From positions 1-23,889 of the forward strand of contig JANNHP010000190.1 of assembly GCA_031404455.1 (NCBI GenBank): a DNA stretch of 23,889 bases, written 5' to 3'. Positions 14,932 through 22,661 of the stretch are shown here, piece after piece. The translations under genes and the position numbers were made by a program. The notes beneath the pieces were generated by a model, which did no database searches, was not told the origin of the DNA, and saw only the letters and a program-made list of their open reading frames with translations. The first letter of the stretch is position 1. Each line of letters opens with the position of its first letter. Source of the DNA: JANNHP01 sp031404455. Lineage in GTDB: Bacteria > Planctomycetota > JAJSAM01 > JAJVHW01.

Positions 14932-15369
14932 TCACCCGATCGGCGGCGTCTGCGTCTCCTCCCGCCCGCGGCGCGTCACAGCGAGGCGCTCGCCGCGCAC
15001 CTCGATCCAGCGGCGTTCGAGCGCCTCGGCGATGAGGTCGTCCACGGTCGCGCCGCCCGTGGCGAGCGTCCCGGCCTGGCGCGCGTCGTCGGCGCTGAAC
15101 GTGTCGTCGAGGGCCATCGCCCGGACGAGCCGCCGCAGGGCCTCCTCGCGCGCCGCCGCCTCGGGAGTCGCCGGGCGCCACGCCGACGCGGCCCCGCGGC
15201 GGCGGCCGGTGCCGAACAGCGAGACGACGAACATCACGAGCGCGATGACGATGCCGATCGGGCACGCCACGAGCGCGACGAGGCACCCGAGCGGCCCGGG
15301 CGCACGGCCGACGAACGAACGCTGGAAGCCGCGGAACTGCGGGCGGCCGAAGGGAGACGGGTCGGTCAT
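14932..15369 (-). CDS. Single-pass membrane protein of unknown function
   Basis: 145 residues from ATG 15369. After a short polar N-terminus, residues about 27-53 (PLGCLVALVACPIGIVIALV...) form one strong membrane helix followed by a positive stretch (GRRRGA), so the C-terminal half probably lies in the cytoplasm. That half (AAREEALRRLVRAMALDDTF, TVDDLIAEALERRWIEVRGE, AVTRRGRE) has the helix-helix-wing look of a small winged-helix or similar regulatory domain. No family is recognised. It converges on the paralogue pair and diverges from the methyltransferase gene. The 166 bases up to 15535 show only the -10-like AAGAAT near the methyltransferase start. Confidence 0.6.
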   Translation of the reverse strand: MTDPSPFGRPQFRGFQRSFVGRAPGPLGCLVALVACPIGIVIALVMFVVSLFGTGRRRGAASAWRPATPEAAAREEALRRLVRAMALDDTFSADDARQAGTLATGGATVDDLIAEALERRWIEVRGERLAVTRRGREETQTPPIG

Positions 15370-15522
15370 GGGGATCGGTCGATCGTCGCCGCGGGGCGGC
15401 GCGGGCGGAACGTTCGTCCCCCGGAGCGCGATGCACGAAGAAATCGACGCCGGCGCGTCGCGACGCCGGCCGGGTCTTCCCGCCGCGCCACGAACTCCCG
15501 CGCGGCGCGCCGCGCTCGGTGC

Positions 15523-15528
15523 AAGAAT
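15523..15528 (+). promoter_or_regulatory. -10-like hexamer AAGAAT, leaderless-type promoter
   Basis: AAGAAT ends 7 bases before GTG 15536. Its first base departs from TAnnnT, so it is the weakest plus-strand member of the set, but the spacing is identical. Confidence 0.4.
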
Positions 15529-15535
15529 CGATCCC

Positions 15536-16225
15536 GTGCTGCCACCCGACTTCGCCGCCTTCAGCTTCCACCTCGATCCCGCGGGCACGGACGACGCTCT
15601 CGCCGAGCGGACCGTCGCCGCCGCCGGCCCGGGACGCATCGCCGTGATGGGAGCCGGCCGCTGGAGCCTCATCGTGTCGCTCGCGCGTCGCGGCGCGAAC
15701 GTGGTCGTCTTCGATCCGTCGCGTCTCACGCTCGGGACGGCACGCGACGCGGTCGAGAACGCGGGGCTCGTCGAGCGCGTGACGTTCTTCGCGGCCGACC
15801 CGCGCGACTTCGTGGTGCCGGAAGGTGTGGACGGTGCCCTCGTCCCGTCGTTCTCGTGGCGGGTGCTGCTCACGCGCGAGGCGCAGGAACAGGCGCTCGA
15901 GTGCTTCCGCCGCGCCATCCGCGCCGGAGGCTCGCTCTGCCTCGACGTGGACCGTCTCCCCGTCGCGACTCCGGCCGAGACCGAGCGCACGGTGCTGCGC
16001 CGCGGTCCCGGCGGACAGACGTGGTCGTGGCGGCTCGATCCGGCGCGCTCGCTCGTCACCGTCTCGTGCGAAGCGCCGCGGACGGGTCCCATCGAGGTCG
16101 CGATCTCGGACGTGTCGCCGGAGGCGAGCGCGGAACTCGTCCGAGCCGCGGGTTACAGTGTGGCCCCGGGGACCGATCCGTCGGCCGTTCGCGCGTTCCT
16201 CATCGGGAAGGTCCCGACCCCATGA
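15536..16225 (+). CDS. SAM-dependent methyltransferase-like protein
   Basis: 229 residues from GTG 15536. Residues 34-44 (RIAVMGAGRWS) are the glycine-rich SAM loop, Asp60 in NVVVFDPSRL is the usual acidic ribose contact, FFAADPRDFVVPE gives the adenine-side acidic position, and VDGALVPSFSWRVLLT and AIRAGGSLCLDVDRL follow as motifs IV-V of a class I methyltransferase. The substrate is not predictable. Its last codon overlaps the next start (ATGA, 16222-16225), so it is translated together with a GT-B glycosyltransferase, hinting at modification of a sugar or glycolipid; that is inference from context only. The frame is open further upstream but the Rossmann domain starts here. Confidence 0.75.
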   Translation: MLPPDFAAFSFHLDPAGTDDALAERTVAAAGPGRIAVMGAGRWSLIVSLARRGANVVVFDPSRLTLGTARDAVENAGLVERVTFFAADPRDFVVPEGVDGALVPSFSWRVLLTREAQEQALECFRRAIRAGGSLCLDVDRLPVATPAETERTVLRRGPGGQTWSWRLDPARSLVTVSCEAPRTGPIEVAISDVSPEASAELVRAAGYSVAPGTDPSAVRAFLIGKVPTP

Positions 16226-17475
16226 GCCCAAGACGTCCGTTCGTCGCCGTGATCTACGCCGAGGTCACGGCGCCGGTGGTGCGTTCCCAGACGCCGCCGC
16301 TCCTGCGCGCGCTCCGGACGCTCGGCCACCGCGTGGATTCGATCCTCTACACGTCCCCGCGCGCTCTCTTCGTCAGCTCGGCGCGCAGCGCCCACCTCAG
16401 GGCGATCGCTTCGTTCGCCGCCGCAACGGGCGTGCAGCCGCTCAGGAAGACCCACCTTCCCCGCGACCGCGGGATGGAGGCGCAGGGCCGCGCGCTCGCG
16501 AAGCGGCTCCTGAAGCGGGGACTCTACGAATCGATCCTCTTCTGCCGCCAGCCGCGCGCCGCGATCATCGGCATCGCCGCCCGCGACGCCATCGCCGCCC
16601 GCGGCGGAGCCACGCCGCGCGTGGTGCTCGACCTGCGCGGCGCGCGCGACGTCGAGTACCTGATGACGCTCGGGAAGACGGAGTCGGCGCTCTCGGCGGA
16701 CGAGCGGGCCCGGCTCCTCGAGTACCGCGCGCAGGAGGAGATCGCGTGCCGCCGCGCCGACGCGGTGCTCTGCGTCAGCCACCCGATGGCCCGGCTCGTC
16801 TCGCAGCGCTACGCCATCGACCCGAAGAAGATCGGCCGCGTGCCGAACCACGCGGAACCCGTGCCCGGCGCGGAGGCGCTCCGGTCGAAGGCCCGCGCGG
16901 AGCTCGGAGTCGCGCCGGACGCTCTGCTCGTGGCCTACTCGGGGACGCTCGCGGCGTGGCAGATGCCCGAGGCGTCGATCGGGCTCTTCCAGGCGATCCG
17001 CTCGCTGCGTCCCGAAGCGCGCCTCCTCTTCCTGACCCCCGACACCGAGGCCGCCGCGAAGGCTCTCGCCCAGGCGGGCGCCGAGGACGTGCTGCTGCGC
17101 AGCGCCCCGCCCGGCGAGGCGACGAAGGTCCTCTGCGCCGCCGACTACGGCCTCCTCCTGCGGCAGGACGCGATCGTCAACCGCGTGGCCTGCCCGGTGA
17201 AGTTCGGCGAGTACCTCGCGTGCGGCGTGCGGCCGATCCTGACGCCGCACATCGGCGACCAGAGCAAGCTGTGCGAGACGGTGGACCTCGGCGTGGTCGT
17301 GGGCATCGCGAGCCCGACGGACGCGGCACGCATCGTCTCGGCCGACGCGGGTCGCGCCGGGAGCCTCGGTCCCGAGGGCCGCGAGAAGCGCCGGAAGTGG
17401 GCGCAGGACAACATCTCGCCCGACCGCGCGGCGGCGCGGCTGACGGAGTTCCTGGAGACGGCGCTCGACGATTGA
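16222..17475 (+). CDS. Glycosyltransferase family 4-like (GT-B fold)
   Basis: 417 residues from ATG 16222. The N-terminal half carries RSQTPPLLRALRTLGHRVDS, the usual first Rossmann unit of GT4 enzymes, and RRADAVLCVSHPMARLVSQRY with KKIGRVPNHAEP near the domain junction. The C-terminal half has LLVAYSGTLAAWQMPEASI, RLLFLTPDTEAAAKAL, and PVKFGEYLACGVRPILT (about residues 324-340), where the Glu is the donor-binding acid of the family. It probably adds a sugar from a nucleotide donor to an envelope or exopolysaccharide precursor in the cytoplasm. Translation is coupled to the upstream methyltransferase by a 4-base overlap. Confidence 0.85.
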   Translation: MSPRRPFVAVIYAEVTAPVVRSQTPPLLRALRTLGHRVDSILYTSPRALFVSSARSAHLRAIASFAAATGVQPLRKTHLPRDRGMEAQGRALAKRLLKRGLYESILFCRQPRAAIIGIAARDAIAARGGATPRVVLDLRGARDVEYLMTLGKTESALSADERARLLEYRAQEEIACRRADAVLCVSHPMARLVSQRYAIDPKKIGRVPNHAEPVPGAEALRSKARAELGVAPDALLVAYSGTLAAWQMPEASIGLFQAIRSLRPEARLLFLTPDTEAAAKALAQAGAEDVLLRSAPPGEATKVLCAADYGLLLRQDAIVNRVACPVKFGEYLACGVRPILTPHIGDQSKLCETVDLGVVVGIASPTDAARIVSADAGRAGSLGPEGREKRRKWAQDNISPDRAAARLTEFLETALDD

Positions 17476-17480
17476 CCGGG

Positions 17481-17486
17481 TACCAT
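17481..17486 (+). promoter_or_regulatory. -10 hexamer TACCAT, leaderless-type promoter
   Basis: TACCAT lies 6 bases before GTG 17493, just after the stop of the glycosyltransferase gene (17475). It would give a separate leaderless transcript in addition to readthrough. Confidence 0.45.
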
Positions 17487-17492
17487 CCCCGC

Positions 17493-18257
17493 GTGGCGCA
17501 GGACCAGGACCGCAAGGCACGCAGGCGATGGCGCATCGCCGGATGGATCTTCTGGCTCGCGTTCTTCGTGTACGTCTACCTCGTTCCGACGAGCTGGCGG
17601 CGTCAGCACCCGACGGTTGAGATCGCCGTCCTCGCCGCCGTCGGCATGGCGATCCTCCTGTTGGCGTTCGCGAGGATCGCCGCGTTCCGCCGCTCGCGGC
17701 GCGAGGCGCGCGAAGCGCGAGCGACCGGACATTGGCCTCTCGGGAAGGCCTATCTCGTGGGGGCGGAGTTCGCGCTCGGCGGCTCCCGCAGGGGCGCAGA
17801 GCTGACCATCGGCGAGACGGAGATCGTGATCGAGACGATCGAGGCGGAACTTCCGGTCCTCCCGGCCACGGAGTGGCGGATACCCACCGCGGACGTCCAC
17901 GCCGTCCGCGTCCGTCCCGCGTGGATCGAGATCGCGACGGCCGATCGGCGGGTGCGGGTCGTGCCGAGCTCCTACCAGGACCGGCAGCGTCTGCTCTGGG
18001 AACTGGCACTTCGCTGCAACGCCGCGGTCGAGCGCGGCATCGACGAGGCCGCCGCCGAGGCGAGCGCCAAGGCGGAGTCCAGCGTCCCGTCGAGGATCGA
18101 GGATGGGATCGATCCGACGGGCATGGGCGGCGCGACGACGGGACTCGGTTCGGCACTCGCGGGACCGATGACGCCGCGCAACCCCGCGCCGCCGCGCAAG
18201 TCCGGCCTCGGCGTCGGTCTCTTCCCCGCGCCGCCCGGCGAACCCGGCGCCATGTGA
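17493..18257 (+). CDS. Two-helix membrane protein with PH-like cytoplasmic domain
   Basis: 254 residues from GTG 17493, chosen from the -10 spacing and because MAQDQDRKARRRWRIAGWIF is a normal positive-inside start. Membrane helices lie at about residues 15-32 and 43-63, linked by a short loop, so both termini are predicted to be cytoplasmic. After a basic stretch (RRSRREAREARATGHW) residues about 75-165 form alternating strands (AELTIGETEIVIETIEAELP, WRIPTADVHAVRVRPAWIEI, RVRVVPSSYQDRQRLLWELA) that fit a bacterial PH-like domain. The C-terminal 80 residues are low complexity, rich in Gly, Pro and Ala. Function unknown. Confidence 0.65.
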   Translation: MAQDQDRKARRRWRIAGWIFWLAFFVYVYLVPTSWRRQHPTVEIAVLAAVGMAILLLAFARIAAFRRSRREAREARATGHWPLGKAYLVGAEFALGGSRRGAELTIGETEIVIETIEAELPVLPATEWRIPTADVHAVRVRPAWIEIATADRRVRVVPSSYQDRQRLLWELALRCNAAVERGIDEAAAEASAKAESSVPSRIEDGIDPTGMGGATTGLGSALAGPMTPRNPAPPRKSGLGVGLFPAPPGEPGAM

Positions 18258-18263
18258 CTTCTC

Positions 18264-18296
18264 GCGGGAAGAAGGTGCCTGGCACCACCTTCCCGC
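18264..18296. repeat. Palindrome around GGTGCC-T-GGCACC
   Basis: Arms of 16 bases around a single central T (18280) match at 14 positions (mismatches at 18272-18273 against 18287-18288). It lies in the 46-base gap between a stop (18257) and the antiporter ATG (18304), only 7 bases before that start. It resembles REP-type elements; it could also act as a terminator or block ribosome loading on readthrough RNA. Confidence 0.75.
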
Positions 18297-18303
18297 CCGC
18301 GCC

Positions 18304-19497
18304 ATGACCGCCGACCTCCCGCGGCTCGCGATCTCGCTCGTCGCCGTGATCGTGGCCGCGCGCGTCCTCGGCGCCGTCGCGAAGCGGCTCGGACAGCCGG
18401 CGGTCGCGGGAGAGATCCTCGCGGGCGTGCTGCTCGGGCCGTCGGTCTTCGGCTGGGTGTCGGCGATGCCGTCGATCGATCTCGCCGGGAAGTTCGCGGC
18501 GGGGCTCTTCCTGTTCGTCGCCGGCATGGAGGTCGACCTCTCGGCCGTCCGTCGCGAGCGCCGGACCGCGCTCACCGTGGGGATCTCCGGACTCGCGTTC
18601 CCGTTCGCGCTCGGCTTCGCGGTGGCGTGGCTGGCCCCGGGCGCGCTCGAGTTCGGCGCGTCCGCCGGCCGCGCGAACGGCGCGATCTTCTTCGGCATCG
18701 CGCTGTCGATCTCCGCGCTGCCCGTCATCGCACGCACGCTGATGAACCTCGGGCTCTACCGGACGTCGTTCGGCATGACCGTGATCGCCGCCGCGGTGAT
18801 CGACGACCTCGTCGGCTGGGTGCTCTTCGCCCTGGTCGTCTCCCGCGTCGCGAGCGACGTCCACGAGGGACCGGGGCCCTACTGGACGCTCCCGCTCGTG
18901 CTCGCGCTCGCCGCCCTGATGCTCACCGTCGTCCGGCGAGGAGCCGATCGCGCCCTGCCGGGAGCGACGCTCCGGGTCGGCGCCGGCGGCGTCGCGGCGC
19001 TGGCGGCGCTGCTCGCGCTCGCGACGGGGCTCTGCGCGCACTGGATCGGGGTCCACGCGATGTTCGGGGCGTTCCTCGCCGGGATCGCGCTCGGCGACTC
19101 GGCCAACCTTCCGGCGCGCGCGAGATCGATCCTCGGCGGCTCGGTCGAGAACGTCTTCGCGCCGCTGTTCTTCGGAAGCATCGGCCTCAAGGTGGACTTC
19201 GTCCGCAACTTCGACGCGCGGCTCTGCATCGTGGTGCTCGCGCTCGCGTGCGCCGCGAAGCTGCTCGGCTGCTCGATCGGCGCGCGCCTCGCCGGGATGC
19301 CGCCGCGCCGCGCCTGGGCGCTGGGGTTCGCCATGAACTCGCGCGGCGCGATGGAGATCGTCCTCGGCCTCCTGGCGCTCGACGCCGGGCTCATCGGACC
19401 GCGGATGCTCGTGGCGCTCGTCGTGATGGCGATCGTGACGTCGCTCATGGCCGGTCCCGCGATCAAGCGTCTGCTCGGGACCGGGCCGCAGACCTGA
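18304..19497 (+). CDS. CPA2-family monovalent cation:proton antiporter
   Basis: 397 residues, almost entirely membrane helices (about 11-12). The N-terminus holds the hallmark AKRLGQPAVAGEILAGVLLGPSVFG (residues 26-50), followed by LFLFVAGMEVDLSAVRRE and the ion-binding helix AAVIDDLVGWVLFAL with Asp167-Asp168. HWIGVHAMFGAFLAGIALGD and PLFFGSIGLKVDF are further conserved helices. There is no C-terminal TrkA-N/RCK domain, so it is the short form of the family; it would exchange Na+ or K+ for protons across the inner membrane, ion preference not predictable. It starts 7 bases after a palindromic repeat, and no Shine-Dalgarno is evident. Confidence 0.88.
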   Translation: MTADLPRLAISLVAVIVAARVLGAVAKRLGQPAVAGEILAGVLLGPSVFGWVSAMPSIDLAGKFAAGLFLFVAGMEVDLSAVRRERRTALTVGISGLAFPFALGFAVAWLAPGALEFGASAGRANGAIFFGIALSISALPVIARTLMNLGLYRTSFGMTVIAAAVIDDLVGWVLFALVVSRVASDVHEGPGPYWTLPLVLALAALMLTVVRRGADRALPGATLRVGAGGVAALAALLALATGLCAHWIGVHAMFGAFLAGIALGDSANLPARARSILGGSVENVFAPLFFGSIGLKVDFVRNFDARLCIVVLALACAAKLLGCSIGARLAGMPPRRAWALGFAMNSRGAMEIVLGLLALDAGLIGPRMLVALVVMAIVTSLMAGPAIKRLLGTGPQT

Positions 19498-19551
19498 CGA
19501 ACTCGCGAGCGCCCGCCGGACCGGTCTGCCTCGACTCGGAACCCCCTGAAC

Positions 19552-19583
19552 GACGCGGGGAGGACTCCTGTCCTCCCCGCGTC
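19552..19583. terminator. Bidirectional hairpin between convergent genes
   Basis: A perfect 14-bp stem with loop TCCT: GACGCGGGGAGGAC (19552-19565) and its complement at 19570-19583. It sits 54 bases after the antiporter stop and 18 bases beyond the stop of the convergent lipoprotein gene. Neither side has a T-run, so it would act as a U-less terminator or transcript stabiliser, or is a REP-like repeat. Confidence 0.65.
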
Positions 19584-19601
19584 ACCGACCCGAACGGTCG
19601 T

Positions 19602-19751
19602 CTACTTCTTCAACGAGTCGCCGACATCGTCGAGGGCCTCGTCGATGTCCTCGCCGACCTCCTCGAGTCCGTCGCCGCCGCAGCCCGGGAGTCCGAACAG
19701 GATCATGGGGGCGAACGCGGCAACGACCGCAAGCCGCTTGAGGATGCTCAT
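19602..19751 (-). CDS. Very small acidic lipoprotein, entericidin-like
   Basis: 49 residues from ATG 19751, with AAGGAGA about 6 bases upstream, one of the best Shine-Dalgarno sequences in the window. Hydrophobic helix LAVVAAFAPMILFGLPGC ends in the lipobox LPGC (Cys24). The 25-residue mature part (CGGDGLEEVGEDIDEALDDV...) is a strongly acidic amphipathic helix ending in two lysines. The VGEDI run after the lipid anchor resembles entericidin-type lipoproteins (small stress-related envelope peptides), but the similarity is short. It probably sits in the inner or outer membrane facing the periplasm. A possible -10 (TACGGT, 19800-19795) and an 8-bp palindrome (19775-19795) precede it. Confidence 0.7.
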   Translation of the reverse strand: MSILKRLAVVAAFAPMILFGLPGCGGDGLEEVGEDIDEALDDVGDSLKK

Positions 19752-19774
19752 CGGGATGTCTCCTTGACGATGGA

Positions 19775-19795
19775 TGGGCCGGTGAGGCCGGCCCA
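19775..19795. promoter_or_regulatory. Palindrome in the promoter/leader of the small lipoprotein
   Basis: TGGGCCGG-TGAGG-CCGGCCCA is a perfect 8-bp inverted repeat abutting the -10-like TACGGT (19800-19795 on the minus strand). The predicted transcription start falls inside it, so it may be an operator or a 5' leader hairpin. Confidence 0.4.
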
Positions 19796-19862
19796 CCGTA
19801 GAGAACGCGCCGGTGCCCGCGGAGATTGCCGGGGCGGCGTGCGCCTGCTGCGCCCGGTCTCG

Positions 19863-20345
19863 CTAGATCGCCGATGCGCGCACGGCGCGCAGGAACTCCG
19901 TCGCCGCGGGCTCGCCACCCGCCGCGCGGACCAGGGTCGCGATCTGACCGAGGTGGTGCGGCGAGTGGAACATGACCTGCATCAGGGCGTCCTCGACCCG
20001 CACGGGCCTCGATGTGTTGCCCAGCCAGTCCACGAACGTGAACTCCCGCGCGGGATCCGACAGCTTCCCGTCGGCGAGGAACGAGGCCCACGCCGCGGGG
20101 AGCTCATCCGTCCACACGCGCCTGAGGCTCGCGAGATCCTGCTTCTCGTCCCAGTCCTCGATGCCCGGCGCGTCGCGGCCGACGGTCATCCGCGTGAGCC
20201 AGCACAGTTCGGCGCCGAGGATGTGCGCGAGTGTCTGCACGGCGAGCCCCGGCGGCGCGGCGAGCTTCTCGAGCGACGCGAGCACCTGTCCGTTCGCCCA
20301 CCGGTCGTAGGCGAGCAGGCGTTCGAACGGCATCGTCGGGTGCAT
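19863..20345 (-). CDS. DinB-family metal-binding protein
   Basis: 160 residues from ATG 20345 (GAGG upstream); ATG 20333 is an alternative. The sequence follows the DinB/YfiT-like four-helix bundle: FERLLAYDRWANGQVL (helix 1), TLAHILGAELCWLTRM with His41, then MQVMFHSPHHLGQIATLVRA with His127 and His131 completing the three-His metal site. Members include damage-inducible DinB of Bacillus and thiol-dependent transferases (mycothiol/bacillithiol); actual substrates are mostly unknown. It lies 20 bases after the transketolase stop on the same strand and is probably co-transcribed with it. Confidence 0.88.
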   Translation of the reverse strand: MHPTMPFERLLAYDRWANGQVLASLEKLAAPPGLAVQTLAHILGAELCWLTRMTVGRDAPGIEDWDEKQDLASLRRVWTDELPAAWASFLADGKLSDPAREFTFVDWLGNTSRPVRVEDALMQVMFHSPHHLGQIATLVRAAGGEPAATEFLRAVRASAI

Positions 20346-20365
20346 CGGTGCCTCGTTCCCGCGGA

Positions 20366-22477
20366 CTACCCCGCCGCCAGCCACCCTGCGACGCGCGCGG
20401 CGACCTGCGGACCGGTGATCCCAAACTTTTCGAACACCTTCGGCGCGGGGGCCGAAGCGCCGAAGTCCTCGATGCCGATGACGAGACCATTTCGGCCGAC
20501 GAAGCGGTACCAGCCGTCGGGACGGCCCGCCTCGATGGCCACGCGGGCGGGGCCCTCGGGGAGCACCTTCGCCTTCCACGCGGCGTCCTGACGGTCGAAG
20601 ACCTCGACCGACGGCATCGACACCACGCGCGTCGCGACGCCCTTCTCCTCGAGAAGCTTCCTCGCTTCCATGGCGACGCCGACCTCGGAGCCGGTGGCGA
20701 TGAGGATGAGCTCGGCCGGGCGCGACGCCTCGACGGCGACGTATCCGCCGCGCAGGAGTTCGCCTGCGTCGAAGCCTGCCGGCCGCGGGATCTCGGGCAG
20801 CTTCTGGCGCGTCGTCGCGATGAGCGTCGGACGGTCGCGGCGCGCGATGGCGTCGGCCCACGCGGCGGCCGTCTCCATCGAATCGGCCGGGCGGTGGACG
20901 GTGATCCCGGGGATCATCCTCGCGCTCCAGAGGTGCTCGATCGGCTGGTGCGTGGGGCCGTCCTCGCCGAGACCGATGGAGTCGTGGCTGTAGAGGAAGA
21001 TGGAGCCGTGGCGCGAGAGCGACGCGAGGCGCACCGCGGGCTTCATGTAGTCGAGGAACTGCAGGAACGTGGCGCAGAACGGGACGAACGCCCCGTGCGC
21101 CGCGATGCCGTTGACGACCGCGCCCATCGCGTGCTCGCGCACGCCGAAGTAGAAGTTCCGGCCGGCGAAGAGCTCGGGCGAGGACGACTGCCCTGCCTTC
21201 GTCGGGCCGATGGCCGCGGCGCCCGCGATCCAGTTGTTGTTCGAGCCGGTGAGGTCGGCCGATCCGCCGACGAGCGCCGGGACCGCGGCTGCCATCTTCT
21301 GGATGACGGCCTCCGAGTGCGAACGCGTGGCCTTGGCGCCGGGGTTCCATCCGGCGAGCGCGCCGTCGAGGAGTTCGCGCGCGGACGGCACGGTCTGCCT
21401 CCACATCGAGTCCCATCGGGCGAACTCGGCGGGCCGGGCCGACTTCCACGCGGCGATCCGGGCGCTCCACGCGCGGTGCTGGCCCTTCTTCACCTCGGCG
21501 AGCGTGGCGAAGCGGTCGCGGACCTCGCGGGCGACGACGAACGTCGGCTCGAGCGGCCAGCCGTAACCCGCCTTCGTGAGTTTCGTCTCGTCGCCTCCGA
21601 GCGGAGATCCGTGCGCCTTCTCGGTGCCCTGACGGTTCGGCGAGCCCTTGCCGATGACCGTGCGGCAGATGACGAGCGTGGGCCGCGATGTCTCGCCGAC
21701 CGCCTGATCGAGCGCCGCCGCCACGTCCTCGCGGTCGTTGCCTTCGCAGGAGAACACGCGCCAGCCGACGGCCTCGAAGCGCTTCGCGATGTCTTCGGTG
21801 AAGGCGAGGTCGGTCGAGCCGTCGATCGAGATGCGGTTGCTGTCGTAGAGGACCTTCAGGTTGCCGAGACCCCAGTGCCCCGCCATCGACGCCGCCTCGG
21901 ACGAGATGCCCTCCATCAGGCAGCCGTCGCCGACGATCGCGAAGACGCGGTGCGAGGAGACCGCGAAGTCGGCGGTGTTGAAGCGCGCGCCCAGCATCGC
22001 TTCGGCGACGGCGATCCCGACGGCGTTCGCGACTCCCTGGCCGAGCGGGCCGGTCGTCACTTCGACTCCCGGCGTCACGTGGACCTCCGGGTGGCCCGGC
22101 GTCTTCGAACCGAGCTGACGGAAGCGGCGGAGCTCGTCGAGGGCGAGGTCGTATCCCGAGAGATGGAGCAGCGCGTACTGGAGCGCGCAGCCGTGGCCGG
22201 CGGACAGCACGAACCGGTCGCGGTCGCGCCACGCGGGGTCGCTCGGGTCGAAGCGCAGGTGCTTCGTCCAGAGCACGTACGCCATGTCGGCGGCACCCAT
22301 CGGGAGGCCGGGATGTCCCGAGTCGGCGGCGTTCGTCATGTCCACGGCCAGCATGCGGATCGTGTCCACGCAGAGCTGGTCGAGGTCGCGCGGGCGGATG
22401 CCGAGCTCCGCGGCCGTGGGTTCGGGAGTCGGTGTCGGGCTCATGGTGTCGGGCCCCGTGGTGAAGGTGGCGCTCAT
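20366..22477 (-). CDS. tkt: Transketolase
   Basis: 703 residues from ATG 22477; ATG 22444 is an alternative that would remove 11 residues of weakly conserved N-terminus. The thiamine-diphosphate-binding domain shows ADSGHPGLPMGAADMAYVLW (residues 51-70), SAGHGC (92-97), TTGPLGQG (141-148) and the GDG...N motif GDGCLMEGISSEAASMAGHW...DSN (183-214). Later come the pyrimidine domain (FYFGVREHAMGAVVNGIAAH; LYSHDSIGLGEDGPTHQPIE) and the C-terminal domain (LILIATGSEVGVAMEARKLL; VIGIEDFGASAPAPKVFEKF). Length is normal and all motifs are intact. It moves two-carbon units between sugar phosphates in the pentose phosphate or Calvin pathways, in the cytoplasm. GACACT seven bases before the ATG, or TACCCT (22512-22507), may be its -10. 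Confidence 0.97.
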   Translation of the reverse strand: MSATFTTGPDTMSPTPTPEPTAAELGIRPRDLDQLCVDTIRMLAVDMTNAADSGHPGLPMGAADMAYVLWTKHLRFDPSDPAWRDRDRFVLSAGHGCALQYALLHLSGYDLALDELRRFRQLGSKTPGHPEVHVTPGVEVTTGPLGQGVANAVGIAVAEAMLGARFNTADFAVSSHRVFAIVGDGCLMEGISSEAASMAGHWGLGNLKVLYDSNRISIDGSTDLAFTEDIAKRFEAVGWRVFSCEGNDREDVAAALDQAVGETSRPTLVICRTVIGKGSPNRQGTEKAHGSPLGGDETKLTKAGYGWPLEPTFVVAREVRDRFATLAEVKKGQHRAWSARIAAWKSARPAEFARWDSMWRQTVPSARELLDGALAGWNPGAKATRSHSEAVIQKMAAAVPALVGGSADLTGSNNNWIAGAAAIGPTKAGQSSSPELFAGRNFYFGVREHAMGAVVNGIAAHGAFVPFCATFLQFLDYMKPAVRLASLSRHGSIFLYSHDSIGLGEDGPTHQPIEHLWSARMIPGITVHRPADSMETAAAWADAIARRDRPTLIATTRQKLPEIPRPAGFDAGELLRGGYVAVEASRPAELILIATGSEVGVAMEARKLLEEKGVATRVVSMPSVEVFDRQDAAWKAKVLPEGPARVAIEAGRPDGWYRFVGRNGLVIGIEDFGASAPAPKVFEKFGITGPQVAARVAGWLAAG

Positions 22478-22649
22478 GCGCGGAAGTGTCGCAGAGGGCG
22501 GGGACGAGGGTAGCGCGGCGGGGAGGCGGTGGATACGTACGCGACCCGTTCCGTCGCCAATCTGCTACGCCCGACTTCGAGCCTCCAGGCCGCCCCCGCG
22601 GGGCGCTCCGCGACGCTGCTACGCGCCAGAGCGGGGCGAGGGCGCGTGC

Positions 22650-22655
22650 TAGGAT
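22650..22655 (+). promoter_or_regulatory. Extended -10 (TGcTAGGAT), leaderless-type promoter of the toxin-antitoxin operon
   Basis: TAGGAT ends 6 bases before ATG 22662, and TG at 22647-22648 gives an extended -10. No -35 is visible. The rest of the 184-base divergent gap (22478-22661) shows nothing else clear except a direct repeat CTGCTACGC at 22562 and 22616. Confidence 0.5.
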
Positions 22656-22661
22656 CTGGCC

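Noticed and set aside
22562..22624. Direct repeat CTGCTACGC at 22562-22570 and 22616-22624 before the antitoxin gene.
   Set aside because: Nine bases is short for a GC-rich region and there is no inverted symmetry or position relative to the promoter that supports an operator.
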